Shown here piece after piece: positions 9,044-16,649 of a DNA stretch of 64,000 nucleotides. The number at the start of each line of letters is the position of its first letter. Positions within the stretch are counted from its first letter, which is position 1. The notes under the pieces were generated by a model that saw only the letters and a program-made list of their open reading frames with translations, made no database searches and was not told the origin of the DNA. The stretch is from assembly GCA_965250225.1 (NCBI GenBank), contig CBDFNQ010000032.1:50416-114415 (forward strand), in the 5' to 3' direction. Source of the stretch: CBDEUK01 sp965250225. Its GTDB lineage: Bacteria > Pseudomonadota > Gammaproteobacteria > Eutrophobiales > Eutrophobiaceae. Made by a program: the position numbers and the translations under genes.

Positions 9044-10618
9044 ATGAATGATCTTCACGCACAAAAAATCCTTATTCTGGATTTTGGTTCTCAATATACA
9101 CAACTGATTGCACGCCGGGTCAGAGAGGGGAATGTATACAGTGAGATCCACCCGTTTGATATGTCTGAGCAGGACATCATCACCTTCAAACCTAATGCCA
9201 TTATTCTTTCAGGCGGACCAGAATCAGTCACGGCCGCGTTAGAGGTAAAAGCCCCCGATGTCGTATTCAAACTGGGTGTGCCAGTCCTGGGTATTTGTTA
9301 TGGCATGCAGACCATGGCGGCGCAATTAGGTGGCGAAGTGGCCTCATCCAATCTGCGTGAGTTTGGTTATGCGCAGATACGCGCTCGTGGACATTCGAAA
9401 TTATTAAAAGACATTCAGGACGAAACCAATTCAGAAGGTCATGGTTTACTGGATGTGTGGATGAGTCACGGCGATCAGGTTACGACATTGCCACCGGGTT
9501 TTAAGGTTATTGCTTCCACGGACAATGCGCCGATTGCAGGTATTGTCGATGAAGAACGAAAATTCTACGGCCTGCAATTTCATCCTGAAGTCACACACAC
9601 GCATCAGGGCTTTGCCATTCTTGAGAGATTCATTCATGGGATAGCCGATTGTGAAGGACTTTGGACAACGGAAAAAATCATTGATGAAATTATCGAATCG
9701 GTACAGACACAAGTCGGGGACGATCAAGTCTTACTCGGACTTTCCGGTGGTGTCGATTCATCCGTAGTTGCGGCTTTATTACATCGAGCCATAGGCGATC
9801 AGCTAACCTGTGTGTTTGTCGATAACGGATTATTGCGTTTGAACGAAGGTGATCAAGTCATGGATACCTTTGCTGAACACATGGGCGTTCATGTGATACG
9901 CGTTGATGCTGAAGACAAATTTCTGTCAGCGTTAAAAGGTGTGAGTGACCCAGAAGACAAACGCAAGATCATTGGCCGTACATTCATTGAAATCTTTGAT
10001 GAAGAATCGCATAAACTCAAAGGGGTTAAATGGTTGGCTCAGGGTACGATTTATCCTGACGTGATAGAGTCGGCGGGTGCCAAAACGGGTAAGGCTCATC
10101 TGATCAAAACTCATCATAATGTGGGCGGCCTGCCCGATGATATGAAAATGTCACTGGTGGAACCGCTACGTGAGTTATTCAAAGACGAAGTTAGAAAGAT
10201 CGGTCTTGAGTTAGGCCTACCTGAAAAGATGATCATGCGACATCCCTTTCCAGGGCCGGGTCTGGGTGTACGCATTCTTGGTGAAGTGAAAAAACAATAC
10301 GCCGATCTATTGCGTCTGGCTGATAATATTTTTATCGAGGAATTATACAAACACGATCTCTATGATAAAACGAGCCAGGCCTTTACGATTTTTTTGCCAG
10401 TGAAATCAGTCGGTGTCATGGGTGATGCACGTAAATACGATTATGTCGTTGCATTAAGAGCTGTAGAGACTGTTGATTTTATGACCGCACGATGGGCTCA
10501 TCTGCCTTATGATTTTCTGGAAATCGTTTCCAATCGTATTATCAATGAAGTCGCTGGAATTTCACGCGTGACCTATGATATATCCAGTAAGCCACCGGCC
10601 ACGATCGAGTGGGAATAG
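9044..10618 (+). CDS. guaA: GMP synthase (glutamine-hydrolysing)
   Basis: 524 residues. Converts XMP to GMP using glutamine and ATP, completing the route begun by GuaB. The N-terminal class I amidotransferase has the nucleophile in GICYGMQ and the His-Glu pair in QFHPEVTHT; the ATP pyrophosphatase domain has the LGLSGGVDSS loop near residue 232; the C-terminal dimerisation domain ends in SSKPPATIEWE as in other family members. Second gene of the guaBA operon. Confidence 0.98.
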   Translation: MNDLHAQKILILDFGSQYTQLIARRVREGNVYSEIHPFDMSEQDIITFKPNAIILSGGPESVTAALEVKAPDVVFKLGVPVLGICYGMQTMAAQLGGEVASSNLREFGYAQIRARGHSKLLKDIQDETNSEGHGLLDVWMSHGDQVTTLPPGFKVIASTDNAPIAGIVDEERKFYGLQFHPEVTHTHQGFAILERFIHGIADCEGLWTTEKIIDEIIESVQTQVGDDQVLLGLSGGVDSSVVAALLHRAIGDQLTCVFVDNGLLRLNEGDQVMDTFAEHMGVHVIRVDAEDKFLSALKGVSDPEDKRKIIGRTFIEIFDEESHKLKGVKWLAQGTIYPDVIESAGAKTGKAHLIKTHHNVGGLPDDMKMSLVEPLRELFKDEVRKIGLELGLPEKMIMRHPFPGPGLGVRILGEVKKQYADLLRLADNIFIEELYKHDLYDKTSQAFTIFLPVKSVGVMGDARKYDYVVALRAVETVDFMTARWAHLPYDFLEIVSNRIINEVAGISRVTYDISSKPPATIEWE

Positions 10619-10627
10619 TTTGACTTC

Positions 10628-10727
10628 GTCATACCGTGGTTTAACCACGGTATCCACACTTTCTCGTTCTGGCGAAAGCCAGAATCCAGTGTTTTTTGTC
10701 ATTCCGGGTTCGACCCGGAATCCAGTC
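10628..10727. repeat. Cluster of three REP-like hairpins
   Basis: Three inverted repeats share the frame GTCAT...ATCCAG: ATACCGTGGTT/AACCACGGTAT (10631-10653), TTCTGGC/GCCAGAA with a GAAA loop (10667-10684), and ATTCCGGGT/ACCCGGAAT with a TCG loop (10701-10721). The flanks are conserved while the stems differ but keep pairing, as expected of REP elements. They sit between guaA and tadA and may also act as a transcription terminator. Confidence 0.8.
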
Positions 10728-10776
10728 GAATAAAACCTTCAACTTATCTCAATACATGAAGTAGCATGCTTTCAAT

Positions 10777-11232
10777 ATGAACCATAATGACGAACAATGG
10801 ATGCAACAGGCATTAACCTTAGCTCACAAGGCTGAAGAAAATGGTGAGGTTCCCGTTGGTGCTTTATTAGTCAAGGATGATGAAATCATCTCTGAAGGTT
10901 GGAATCAGCTAATAACCAAAAATGATCCCACTGCTCATGCAGAAATTCTTGCGCTACGTTCGGCAGCAAATCAAATAAATAACTATCGTCTTGTTGATAC
11001 AACGCTATACGTTACACTGGAACCTTGTGCTATGTGCGCAACGGCTTTGATCCATGCGCGGGTAAAGCGAGTCGTGTTCGGTGCCTATGATCCAAAGGCA
11101 GGTGCAGCGGGTAGTCTGTTTGATATATTGGGAACCGATAAACTCAATCATAAAATTGATGTTACTGGTGGTGTGCTTGAGGATCAATGTTCTGAATTAT
11201 TACAACAGTTTTTTCGAGTCAGACGATCATAA
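10777..11232 (+). CDS. tadA: tRNA-specific adenosine deaminase
   Basis: 151 residues. Deaminates A34 to inosine in tRNA-Arg(ACG), letting one tRNA read CGU, CGC and CGA. The zinc site is visible as HAEILAL (His plus the proton-shuttling Glu) and PCAMCATALIHARV (two cysteines). Its expected substrate, tRNA-Arg(ACG), is encoded at 24107-24183. pncC starts 17 bases downstream. Confidence 0.96.
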   Translation: MNHNDEQWMQQALTLAHKAEENGEVPVGALLVKDDEIISEGWNQLITKNDPTAHAEILALRSAANQINNYRLVDTTLYVTLEPCAMCATALIHARVKRVVFGAYDPKAGAAGSLFDILGTDKLNHKIDVTGGVLEDQCSELLQQFFRVRRS

Positions 11233-11249
11233 GATGTTAAGACAAACAA

Positions 11250-11747
11250 ATGGCAAATGAACAGACGGAACGACTAGCCCAACAACTTGGTGAGCAGTTA
11301 CTCGCACACGATTATTTTCTTGCCGTTGCGGAATCCTGCACCGGAGGTAGTTTGTCTGAAATCATGACACGCATTACAGGTAGTTCTGCCTGGTTTGATC
11401 GGGGCTTTGTTACCTATTCCAATGATTCAAAGATTGACATGCTGGGCGTCGATGAGCAAAGCCTTACGGTTCATGGTGCTGTCAGTGAGGAAGTTGCCGT
11501 GGAGATGGCACTCGGTACTTTGAAAAACAGTCGAGCAGACTTAACAGTATCCATTACGGGCATTGCCGGGCCATCGGGTGGCACAGAAGAAAAACCGGTT
11601 GGTACAGTGTGTATCGCATGGGCCGATCGAAAAGGCAATGTTCAATCAACAACGGTTCATTTTGATGGTGATAGACAGGACGTACGTCAACAATCCTGTT
11701 TGCTTGCCATGCAGGGATTGATTGAGATGTTAGAGAAGGTTTCTTAA
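11250..11747 (+). CDS. pncC: Nicotinamide-nucleotide amidase (CinA C-terminal domain)
   Basis: 165 residues, the stand-alone CinA C-terminal domain. Hydrolyses nicotinamide mononucleotide to nicotinate mononucleotide in pyridine-nucleotide salvage. AESCTGGSLSEIMTRITGSSAWFDRGFVTYS and SITGIAGPSGGTEEKPVGTVC are the family's active-site blocks. In many gammaproteobacteria this gene lies directly before recA; here about 6 kb of accessory DNA separates them. Confidence 0.95.
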   Translation: MANEQTERLAQQLGEQLLAHDYFLAVAESCTGGSLSEIMTRITGSSAWFDRGFVTYSNDSKIDMLGVDEQSLTVHGAVSEEVAVEMALGTLKNSRADLTVSITGIAGPSGGTEEKPVGTVCIAWADRKGNVQSTTVHFDGDRQDVRQQSCLLAMQGLIEMLEKVS

Positions 11748-11772
11748 ATTGTTTCTGACCCAAACGGTGCAT

Positions 11773-11968
11773 ACTTAAGCCAGGAACACCGTCATCTCGG
11801 CGCAGGCCGGGATCCAGATGTTATCGGTGTGCTTATTTTACTGGATCCCGGCCTCGGTTCGGACTCCTCGGCAATTGCTCCTGCATTGCTCTACTACATC
11901 ACATCCGTGTGATTATGTTTCACCCTATCTCCTCCATCCGTGGAGTCGTGCGCCGGGACGATAGTAGC
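11773..11968. repeat. BIME-like repeat, left copy, split by an insertion
   Basis: Begins ACTTAAGCCAGGAAC, then GTCATCTCGGCGCAGGCCGGG, a spacer, and an inverted unit starting ACTGGATCCCGGCCT at 11840. The inverted unit resumes as GCGCCGGGACGATAG only at 11950. The same block occurs uninterrupted and in the same direction at 16492-16591. This repeat and its insertion fill the 300 bases between pncC and the next gene. Confidence 0.8.
11855..11949. repeat. About 95-bp element nested in a REP hairpin
   Basis: This segment interrupts the loop of the REP unit whose halves are CCGGCCT and GCGCCGGGACGA. It contains GTTCGG, TTGCTCTAC and a terminal CCTCCATCCGTGGAG palindrome. The same ordered motifs appear at 36841-36945 (reverse direction) and in part at 23970-24024, so it looks like a member of a second small repeat family. 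End points are uncertain by a few bases. Confidence 0.6.
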
Positions 11969-12047
11969 GTTTTTCTAGAATGGTTTTGCTAAAGTAGGTG
12001 CTATTCTATTCTGACTCTAATAACTACACCTTATTAAGGAGTATTCA

Positions 12048-12476
12048 GTGAAATTATCTCAAATCATTCTATGGTGTGTTGTTATCATCAACAGCATAGG
12101 ACTAGTCTGTTTGTACACTATAAATAAAAAGGAAGAAGTAACAGAAGACACTCAAATCCCTAATCTGATCGGAACCTGGAGTGGTGAAAATGTAACGGTG
12201 TCTGATGAAAAAGGTTACAAGGTCTGGGGTGAAAAAGTCATACACATAACGGAACAAAAAGATAGACGGTTTCGTGGCACCTTCACCTATCCAGATGGTA
12301 CGAAAAACTTCTTCGGCGTTATTTATCCTGATAATGTTTCTTTTACCTGGGTAGCCAGTAACAGTAAAGGCTTTAACCATGGACGCATCCTTGGCGAGAA
12401 TAAAATTGGTGCGTGCTATGTCGAATCCTGGGAACAGGCAACCGCTGGATGTGCAACACTGGAAAGGAATGAATAA
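12048..12476 (+). CDS. Membrane-anchored or exported small protein of unknown function
   Basis: 142 residues, not recognised. The first 26 residues are a hydrophobic anchor or uncleaved signal; the rest, beginning IGTWSGENVTV, alternates like a small beta barrel (GTWSG, GTFTYPDGT, IGACYVESW) and has cysteines at the end that could pair (ACYVESWEQATAGC). An AAGGAG ribosome site precedes the ATG. A second copy of the last third of this gene lies at 13154-13279, so the region once held a paralogue. Confidence 0.7.
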   Translation: MKLSQIILWCVVIINSIGLVCLYTINKKEEVTEDTQIPNLIGTWSGENVTVSDEKGYKVWGEKVIHITEQKDRRFRGTFTYPDGTKNFFGVIYPDNVSFTWVASNSKGFNHGRILGENKIGACYVESWEQATAGCATLERNE

Positions 12477-12570
12477 AATTTAGGAAATAAGTGAAAATTG
12501 ATAGTGATGGTTATCTTAGAGAATGAATTATGGCACTGGTGCTAATTATAAAGGCGATCAGGATTACAGT

Positions 12571-12606
12571 TTAGAAAATGGTGCGTTTATGGTGTATAAT
12601 TGCACC
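12571..12606 (+). promoter_or_regulatory. Candidate autoregulated promoter of the toxin-antitoxin pair
   Basis: TATAAT at 12595-12600, with a weak TTAGAA at 12571-12576 (18-base spacer). The -10 box sits inside GGTG(12591)-N8-CACC(12606), with a further GGTGC at 12580. ParD-type antitoxins normally bind palindromes over their own promoter, so this is a plausible operator; the sites are short. Confidence 0.45.
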
Positions 12607-12636
12607 TATTCGATTTTACCCTTTGAGGACTAAACC

Positions 12637-12891
12637 ATGTCGAGACAAAGCATTTCCTTCACCGCCCCCAACACTGAATGGCTGAAAAGAAAGGTCGATG
12701 TTGAAGGCGAATATAGGAGCAACAGTGATGCAGCAAACGACGCTATACGAAGAATGCGGGAGGCTGAGACCGAAACAGCCATGATCCGTGCCAAACTTAT
12801 CGCATCTGAGCAAAGCGGATTTACTGACCTGAATCGCGATGAGATACTGGAAAAATCCAAGGAAGAATTACGGAAGAATGGGGAATTATAG
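12637..12891 (+). CDS. ParD/CopG-family antitoxin
   Basis: 84 residues. Expected to bind and neutralise the ParE-like toxin encoded next and to repress its own promoter. The N-terminal RQSISFTAPNTEWLKRKVD strand-helix and SNSDAANDAIRRMRE are typical of ParD ribbon-helix-helix proteins; the C-terminal half (IASEQSGFTDLNRDEILEKSKEEL) is the flexible toxin-binding tail. GAGG lies 8 bases before the ATG. It overlaps the toxin frame by 14 bases, usual for this family. Confidence 0.85.
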   Translation: MSRQSISFTAPNTEWLKRKVDVEGEYRSNSDAANDAIRRMREAETETAMIRAKLIASEQSGFTDLNRDEILEKSKEELRKNGEL

Positions 12892-13161
12892 ACTTACCGA
12901 GAATGCTCAATCCGATCTTATTCGCATACATCAGTATGGTGTTCGGGCGCATGGTGAAATCCAGGCAGATGAATATTATTTTGCCTTCTTCGATTGTTTT
13001 GAACAGCTTGCAAAACAGCCTTTACTTTACCCAACTGTTGACGATATCCGCAAAGGTTACAGACGTTGTGTCTGTGGCGCAGACAGTATCTATTATCGAA
13101 TTGAGAAACCGTCGTGATCGTAGCGGTGATTGGTCAGCAAAACCTGGATCAATGGCTTTAA
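12878..13161 (+). pseudogene. ParE-like toxin, frameshifted near its end
   Basis: RelE/ParE-fold toxin read from the ATG at 12878 (MGNYRLTENAQSDLIRIHQYG). Frame one ends early after YYRIEKPS at 13117. Shifting by one base at about 13108-13110 gives VVIVAVIGQQNLDQWL and a TAA at 13159-13161, the strand and tail expected in ParE. The last beta strand is therefore out of frame in this sequence. Either the toxin is disarmed, leaving the antitoxin alone, or one base is missing or added in the assembly. Confidence 0.75.
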
Positions 13162-13279
13162 CCATGGTCACATCCTTGGCGAGAATAAAATTGGTGCTTG
13201 CTATGTAGAGTCCTGGGAACAGGCAACCGCTGGATGTGCAACTCTGGAAAGGAATGAAAACGATCTAGGACAAAAGTGA
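13154..13279 (+). pseudogene. C-terminal remnant of a paralogue of the gene at 12048
   Basis: From GGCTTTAACCATGG onward this matches 12369-12473 with six substitutions, five of them synonymous, and reads in the same frame to a TGA at 13277-13279. The upstream two thirds are missing and the join falls on the stop codon of the ParE-like gene. No start codon or ribosome site remains. Confidence 0.8.
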
Positions 13280-13473
13280 AAATAAACTAGTATGGCTATT
13301 GTAGAGAATAAATCATTATATTGACCCTAATTGCACACAAGGAAGGTAAACTTTGCCATCAAAATCGTACAAAATATTTCTTGAGTTAATGGAAGATGTT
13401 CATTCTTTAACAGAAACTCATACTCGTCTTAAATCTGGAAATCCTGGTCGTCATAGACTGGGGCATCTTACTA

Positions 13474-14573
13474 TACCCAAGATCGATGAAAGAGCTTGAT
13501 GTTTATGAATTAAGAGATCAGTCTATCACCTATGAGCAAGATTGAATTAACCGCAGAAAACAAATTGAAATTAGAAGCACGACATAAGCAAGTGCGAGAT
13601 ATCCGGGAAGGTGATCGTATCAAAGCCGTATTACTGAATTCTGAAGGATGGAGCACAACGATGATAGCGCAAGCCTTGCGCAAACATGAAACCTGTATAC
13701 TTCGTCACTTGAAGGACTATACCGGAGAGCAGAAATTGCACTGTGCAAACGGCGGTTCCGAGGAGAAATTAAGCAAGCGACAATGTGACGAATTACTCGC
13801 ACATCTGACAGCACATCTATATCAACATAACCACCAAATTGTGGCTTACATCAAGACCCGTTATGGGGTTGACTACACGGTATCGGGTTTACATAAATGG
13901 TTGCATCGTCAAGGATTTGTTTATAAACAACCCAAAGGGATCCCCGCCAAAGCCGATGTTGAACAACAACATGCCTTTATCAAGCAGTATGACGTATTGA
14001 AAGCAAACGTCGGTGCTGATGAGCCTATTTTGTTTGGTGATGGCGTGCATCCGACACAGTCGACGAAATTGAGTCACGGTTGGATAAAGAGAGGGACAAA
14101 TAAGCTTATCAAAACAACCGCGAGTCGCACACGGATTAACCTATTAGGTGCGATTGAACTCAATGCCTTGTCAAACACGGTGACAGAAACCTATGACACG
14201 ATTAATGCCGACAGCATTGTTGATTTTCTATCCAAATTACGAGCGCAATACGTTGATGCAAACACCCTTCACTGGATAGTTGATGGGGCGGGTTATCATA
14301 AGGCGGCGAGTGTTAAAGAAAAGGCAAACGAACTTAATATTAAGATACACATCCTGCCGCCTTATAGTCCTAATTTGAATCCGATAGAACGTTTATGGAA
14401 AGTGATGAACGAACACGTCCGTAATAACCACTATTTCCATTCGGCCAAGGAATTTCGTGAGCAAATCGATGACTTTTTCAAAAACACTTTACCGGATATC
14501 GCGGACTCATTGAACGATAGAATTAATGATAACTTTCAGATCATCGATCCTGCAACTTGAAGTTGATTGAGTA
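13474..14573 (+). mobile_element. IS630-family insertion sequence in a HEPN gene
   Basis: 1,100 bp lying between duplicated TA dinucleotides (13472-13473 and 14574-14575), the target choice of IS630/Tc1-mariner elements. Limits come from restoration of the HEPN frame. Terminal inverted repeats are weak: the ends read TACCCAAGATC and, reversed, TACTCAATCAA. It contains one intact transposase gene. Confidence 0.75.
13532..14560 (+). CDS. IS630-family transposase
   Basis: 342 residues, one uninterrupted frame. An N-terminal helix-turn-helix (GWSTTMIAQALRKHETCILRHL) is followed by a winged-helix domain (YGVDYTVSGLHKWLHRQGF) and a DDE catalytic core. Its acidic residues are visible in ILFGDGVHP, WIVDGAGYH and LNPIERLWK. 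Length and motifs indicate a working enzyme. The coding sequence nearly fills the element, ending 13 bases before its right end. Confidence 0.93.
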   Translation: MSKIELTAENKLKLEARHKQVRDIREGDRIKAVLLNSEGWSTTMIAQALRKHETCILRHLKDYTGEQKLHCANGGSEEKLSKRQCDELLAHLTAHLYQHNHQIVAYIKTRYGVDYTVSGLHKWLHRQGFVYKQPKGIPAKADVEQQHAFIKQYDVLKANVGADEPILFGDGVHPTQSTKLSHGWIKRGTNKLIKTTASRTRINLLGAIELNALSNTVTETYDTINADSIVDFLSKLRAQYVDANTLHWIVDGAGYHKAASVKEKANELNIKIHILPPYSPNLNPIERLWKVMNEHVRNNHYFHSAKEFREQIDDFFKNTLPDIADSLNDRINDNFQIIDPAT

Positions 14574-15230
14574 TAGAAGTGCTGTTGTAATGTTATGTGC
14601 TGCGTGGGAACGTTATAACGAAGATTTATTACTAGAATCAATAGGACACTATTTAGAACATTCAAGCAATTCAAATTTACTGCCTAAATCTGTAAAACAA
14701 AAAATATGTAAGAAGGTCAATTCTGATAAAAATGAAATTAAAGCATTTGATTTGGCTGGAGATGGTTGGAAGAATCTTTGGATGGCTTTCGCAAAAATTA
14801 AAACAGATTCACTTCATACTCCCAAATCATCCAATTTAGATACAATGTACAAATCTTATCTTGGCATAGATGGTTATTCAAATACGTTTTGGAAAGATAG
14901 TATTAATGACGTAAATGAACTCGTAAAGTTAAGAGGTGAAATTGCGCATAATGGAGCAGAAGCAAAATATGTGAGAATTAATTCCATAAACATGACAATT
15001 GACATGATTGTTTCCGCTACAATTAATATTGATGATTTAATGGCAAGACATCTTAAAGATTCTCTGCGTTTGAACAAATCTCCTTGGGAAACAACATATG
15101 AAAGAACTCTAAAGGCGATGAAAGAAAGAAACTAATCTGGGTCAAAATAATAATTCTATTTCAAGGCAGGGATGTGTTAATAATTAACCCTAATATACCA
15201 ATTCCTTTGAGTGTAAGTGTATGAATGTCT

Positions 15231-16460
15231 TTAACCAAAGAACCAGTAAGCAACAGCAATAGCTGTGAGGATACCGGCAACATCAGCAGCAAGCCCACAA
15301 TCGACAGCATGTCGAATATTTTTAATGCCGACTGAGCCAAAATAAACGGCCAAGACATAAAAGGTTGTTTCAGTACTTCCTTGCACAATCGATGCAAGGC
15401 GACCTGAAAATGAATCGGCGCCGTATGCATTCATGGTATCGACCATCATGGCGCGAGCACCACTACCACTAAATGGTTTCATCAACGCGGTTGGCATGGC
15501 TTCAATAAAACGATCATCCATATTAAAAGCCAGGACTATATTTCGTAGGCCACCAGCTAATAAATCCAGCGCGCCGCTGGCTCGAAACACACCAATGGCC
15601 ACCAGCATAGCAACCAGATAGGGAATAATTTTGATCGCTGTTTCGAAACCTTCTTTTGCCCCTTCAATAAATGCTTCATAGGCGTTTACTTTTTTTACCA
15701 CAGCACCGCTGATAAATAACATGACTAATGAAAAAAGAATGACATTACTGATCAAAGCGGATTGCGTGATCATTTCAGTCTGCGGTAGACCAGAAAAATA
15801 ACTCAGCAATCCTAAAACAAGCAGACTGAAACCACCGAGATAGCTCACAATTACTTTATCGAACAAATTTATTTTTTGTATCGATGCAACCGCTAATAAA
15901 CCAATTAGTGTTGATGCATAAGTAGCAATCAGGATAGGGATAAAGACATCAGTGGGGTTCGCTGCACCCAGTTGTGCACGAAAAGTAAATATCGTGACGG
16001 GAAATAATGTAACAGCAGAGGTATTGATCACCAGAAAAAGAATCTGAGCATTGCTAGCAGTGTCTTTCGAAGGATTGAGTGTTTGCAGTTCTTTCATGGC
16101 TTTAATGCCGAGTGGTGTGGCAGCGTTATCCAAACCTAATGCATTCGCAGACATGTTCATCACGATGGCACCTAATGCCGGATGGTTTGCAGGCACCTCA
16201 GGCATTAATTTTGAAAACAATGGGGTCAGACCGCGGGTGAGTAAATCAATGAAGCCACTGCGTTCACCAATACGCATAATGCCAAGCCATAATGCAAGAA
16301 TACCGGTCAGTCCAATTGAAATTTCAAAGGCCGTCTTGGACAAGCTAAACATGGCCGTCATCAATTGACCAAATACTTCGGTATCGCCAAACGCAAACAA
16401 CTTTACCAAAGCAACGATAAAGGCAGTGATAAAAAAGAAAATCCAGATGGTGTTTAGCAT
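15231..16460 (-). CDS. Fused spore-maturation-type SpmA-SpmB membrane protein (Gate domains)
   Basis: 409-residue inner membrane protein with about ten membrane segments. Two nucleoside-recognition 'Gate' domains are joined: the first carries NMSANALGLDNAATPLGIKAM and the second GSGARAMMVDTMNAYGADSF and VQGSTETTFYVLAVYFGSVGI. In Bacillus the two halves are the separate genes spmA and spmB; a single fused gene is common in non-sporulating proteobacteria. The molecule transported or gated is not established. It stands alone, facing away from the HEPN remnant, with a BIME repeat upstream. Confidence 0.85.
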   Translation of the reverse strand: MLNTIWIFFFITAFIVALVKLFAFGDTEVFGQLMTAMFSLSKTAFEISIGLTGILALWLGIMRIGERSGFIDLLTRGLTPLFSKLMPEVPANHPALGAIVMNMSANALGLDNAATPLGIKAMKELQTLNPSKDTASNAQILFLVINTSAVTLFPVTIFTFRAQLGAANPTDVFIPILIATYASTLIGLLAVASIQKINLFDKVIVSYLGGFSLLVLGLLSYFSGLPQTEMITQSALISNVILFSLVMLFISGAVVKKVNAYEAFIEGAKEGFETAIKIIPYLVAMLVAIGVFRASGALDLLAGGLRNIVLAFNMDDRFIEAMPTALMKPFSGSGARAMMVDTMNAYGADSFSGRLASIVQGSTETTFYVLAVYFGSVGIKNIRHAVDCGLAADVAGILTAIAVAYWFFG

Positions 16461-16491
16461 AAGTTAGAGAAGTCGGAGTGGTATGGCAATT

Positions 16492-16591
16492 ACTTAAGCC
16501 AGGAACTCCGTCATCCCGGCGTAGGCCGGGATCCATGTGTACCAAGTACGCTTATTCTTACTGGATTCCGGCCTGCGCCGGAATGACGATA
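16492..16591. repeat. BIME-like repeat, right copy
   Basis: ACTTAAGCCAGGAAC-like start, GTCATCCCGGCGTAGGCCGGG (hairpin arms at 16510-16535), spacer, then the inverted unit CTGGATTCCGGCCTGCGCCGG ending GAATGAC at 16587. It is the intact, same-direction counterpart of 11773-11968, sharing even the inner TACGCTTATT-like spacer bases and the GACGATAGT flank. Confidence 0.85.
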
Positions 16592-16649
16592 GTTGTATTT
16601 TCACTATTAATAAATATCGAGAATGCTTGTTTTATTGTTTAACGACAAG

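Larger units (their letters stand above)
13353..15135 (+). pseudogene. RiboL-PSP-type HEPN protein gene interrupted by an IS
   Basis: The 5' part starts at a TTG (13353) six bases after GGAAGG and reads 40 codons ending GNPGRHRLGHLT. The 3' part resumes after the IS as RSAVVMLCAAWERYNEDLL and continues to 15135. Joining 13473 to 14576 gives one 226-residue frame with no stop. The 3' part has RGEIAH, the RX4H motif of HEPN ribonucleases. HEPN proteins of this type are often RNA-cutting toxins or defence effectors. The intact gene would have ended near the spmAB-like gene; here it is probably inactive. Confidence 0.8.

Noticed and set aside
12477..13352. Integron-type attC sites around the toxin-antitoxin pair
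   Set aside because: The repeated gene tail has no inverted repeat with GTTRRRY/RYYYAAC cores.
13474..14573. Long terminal inverted repeats for the IS630 element
   Set aside because: The ends share only TAC-CAA; the limits rest on the TA duplication and on restoring the HEPN frame instead.
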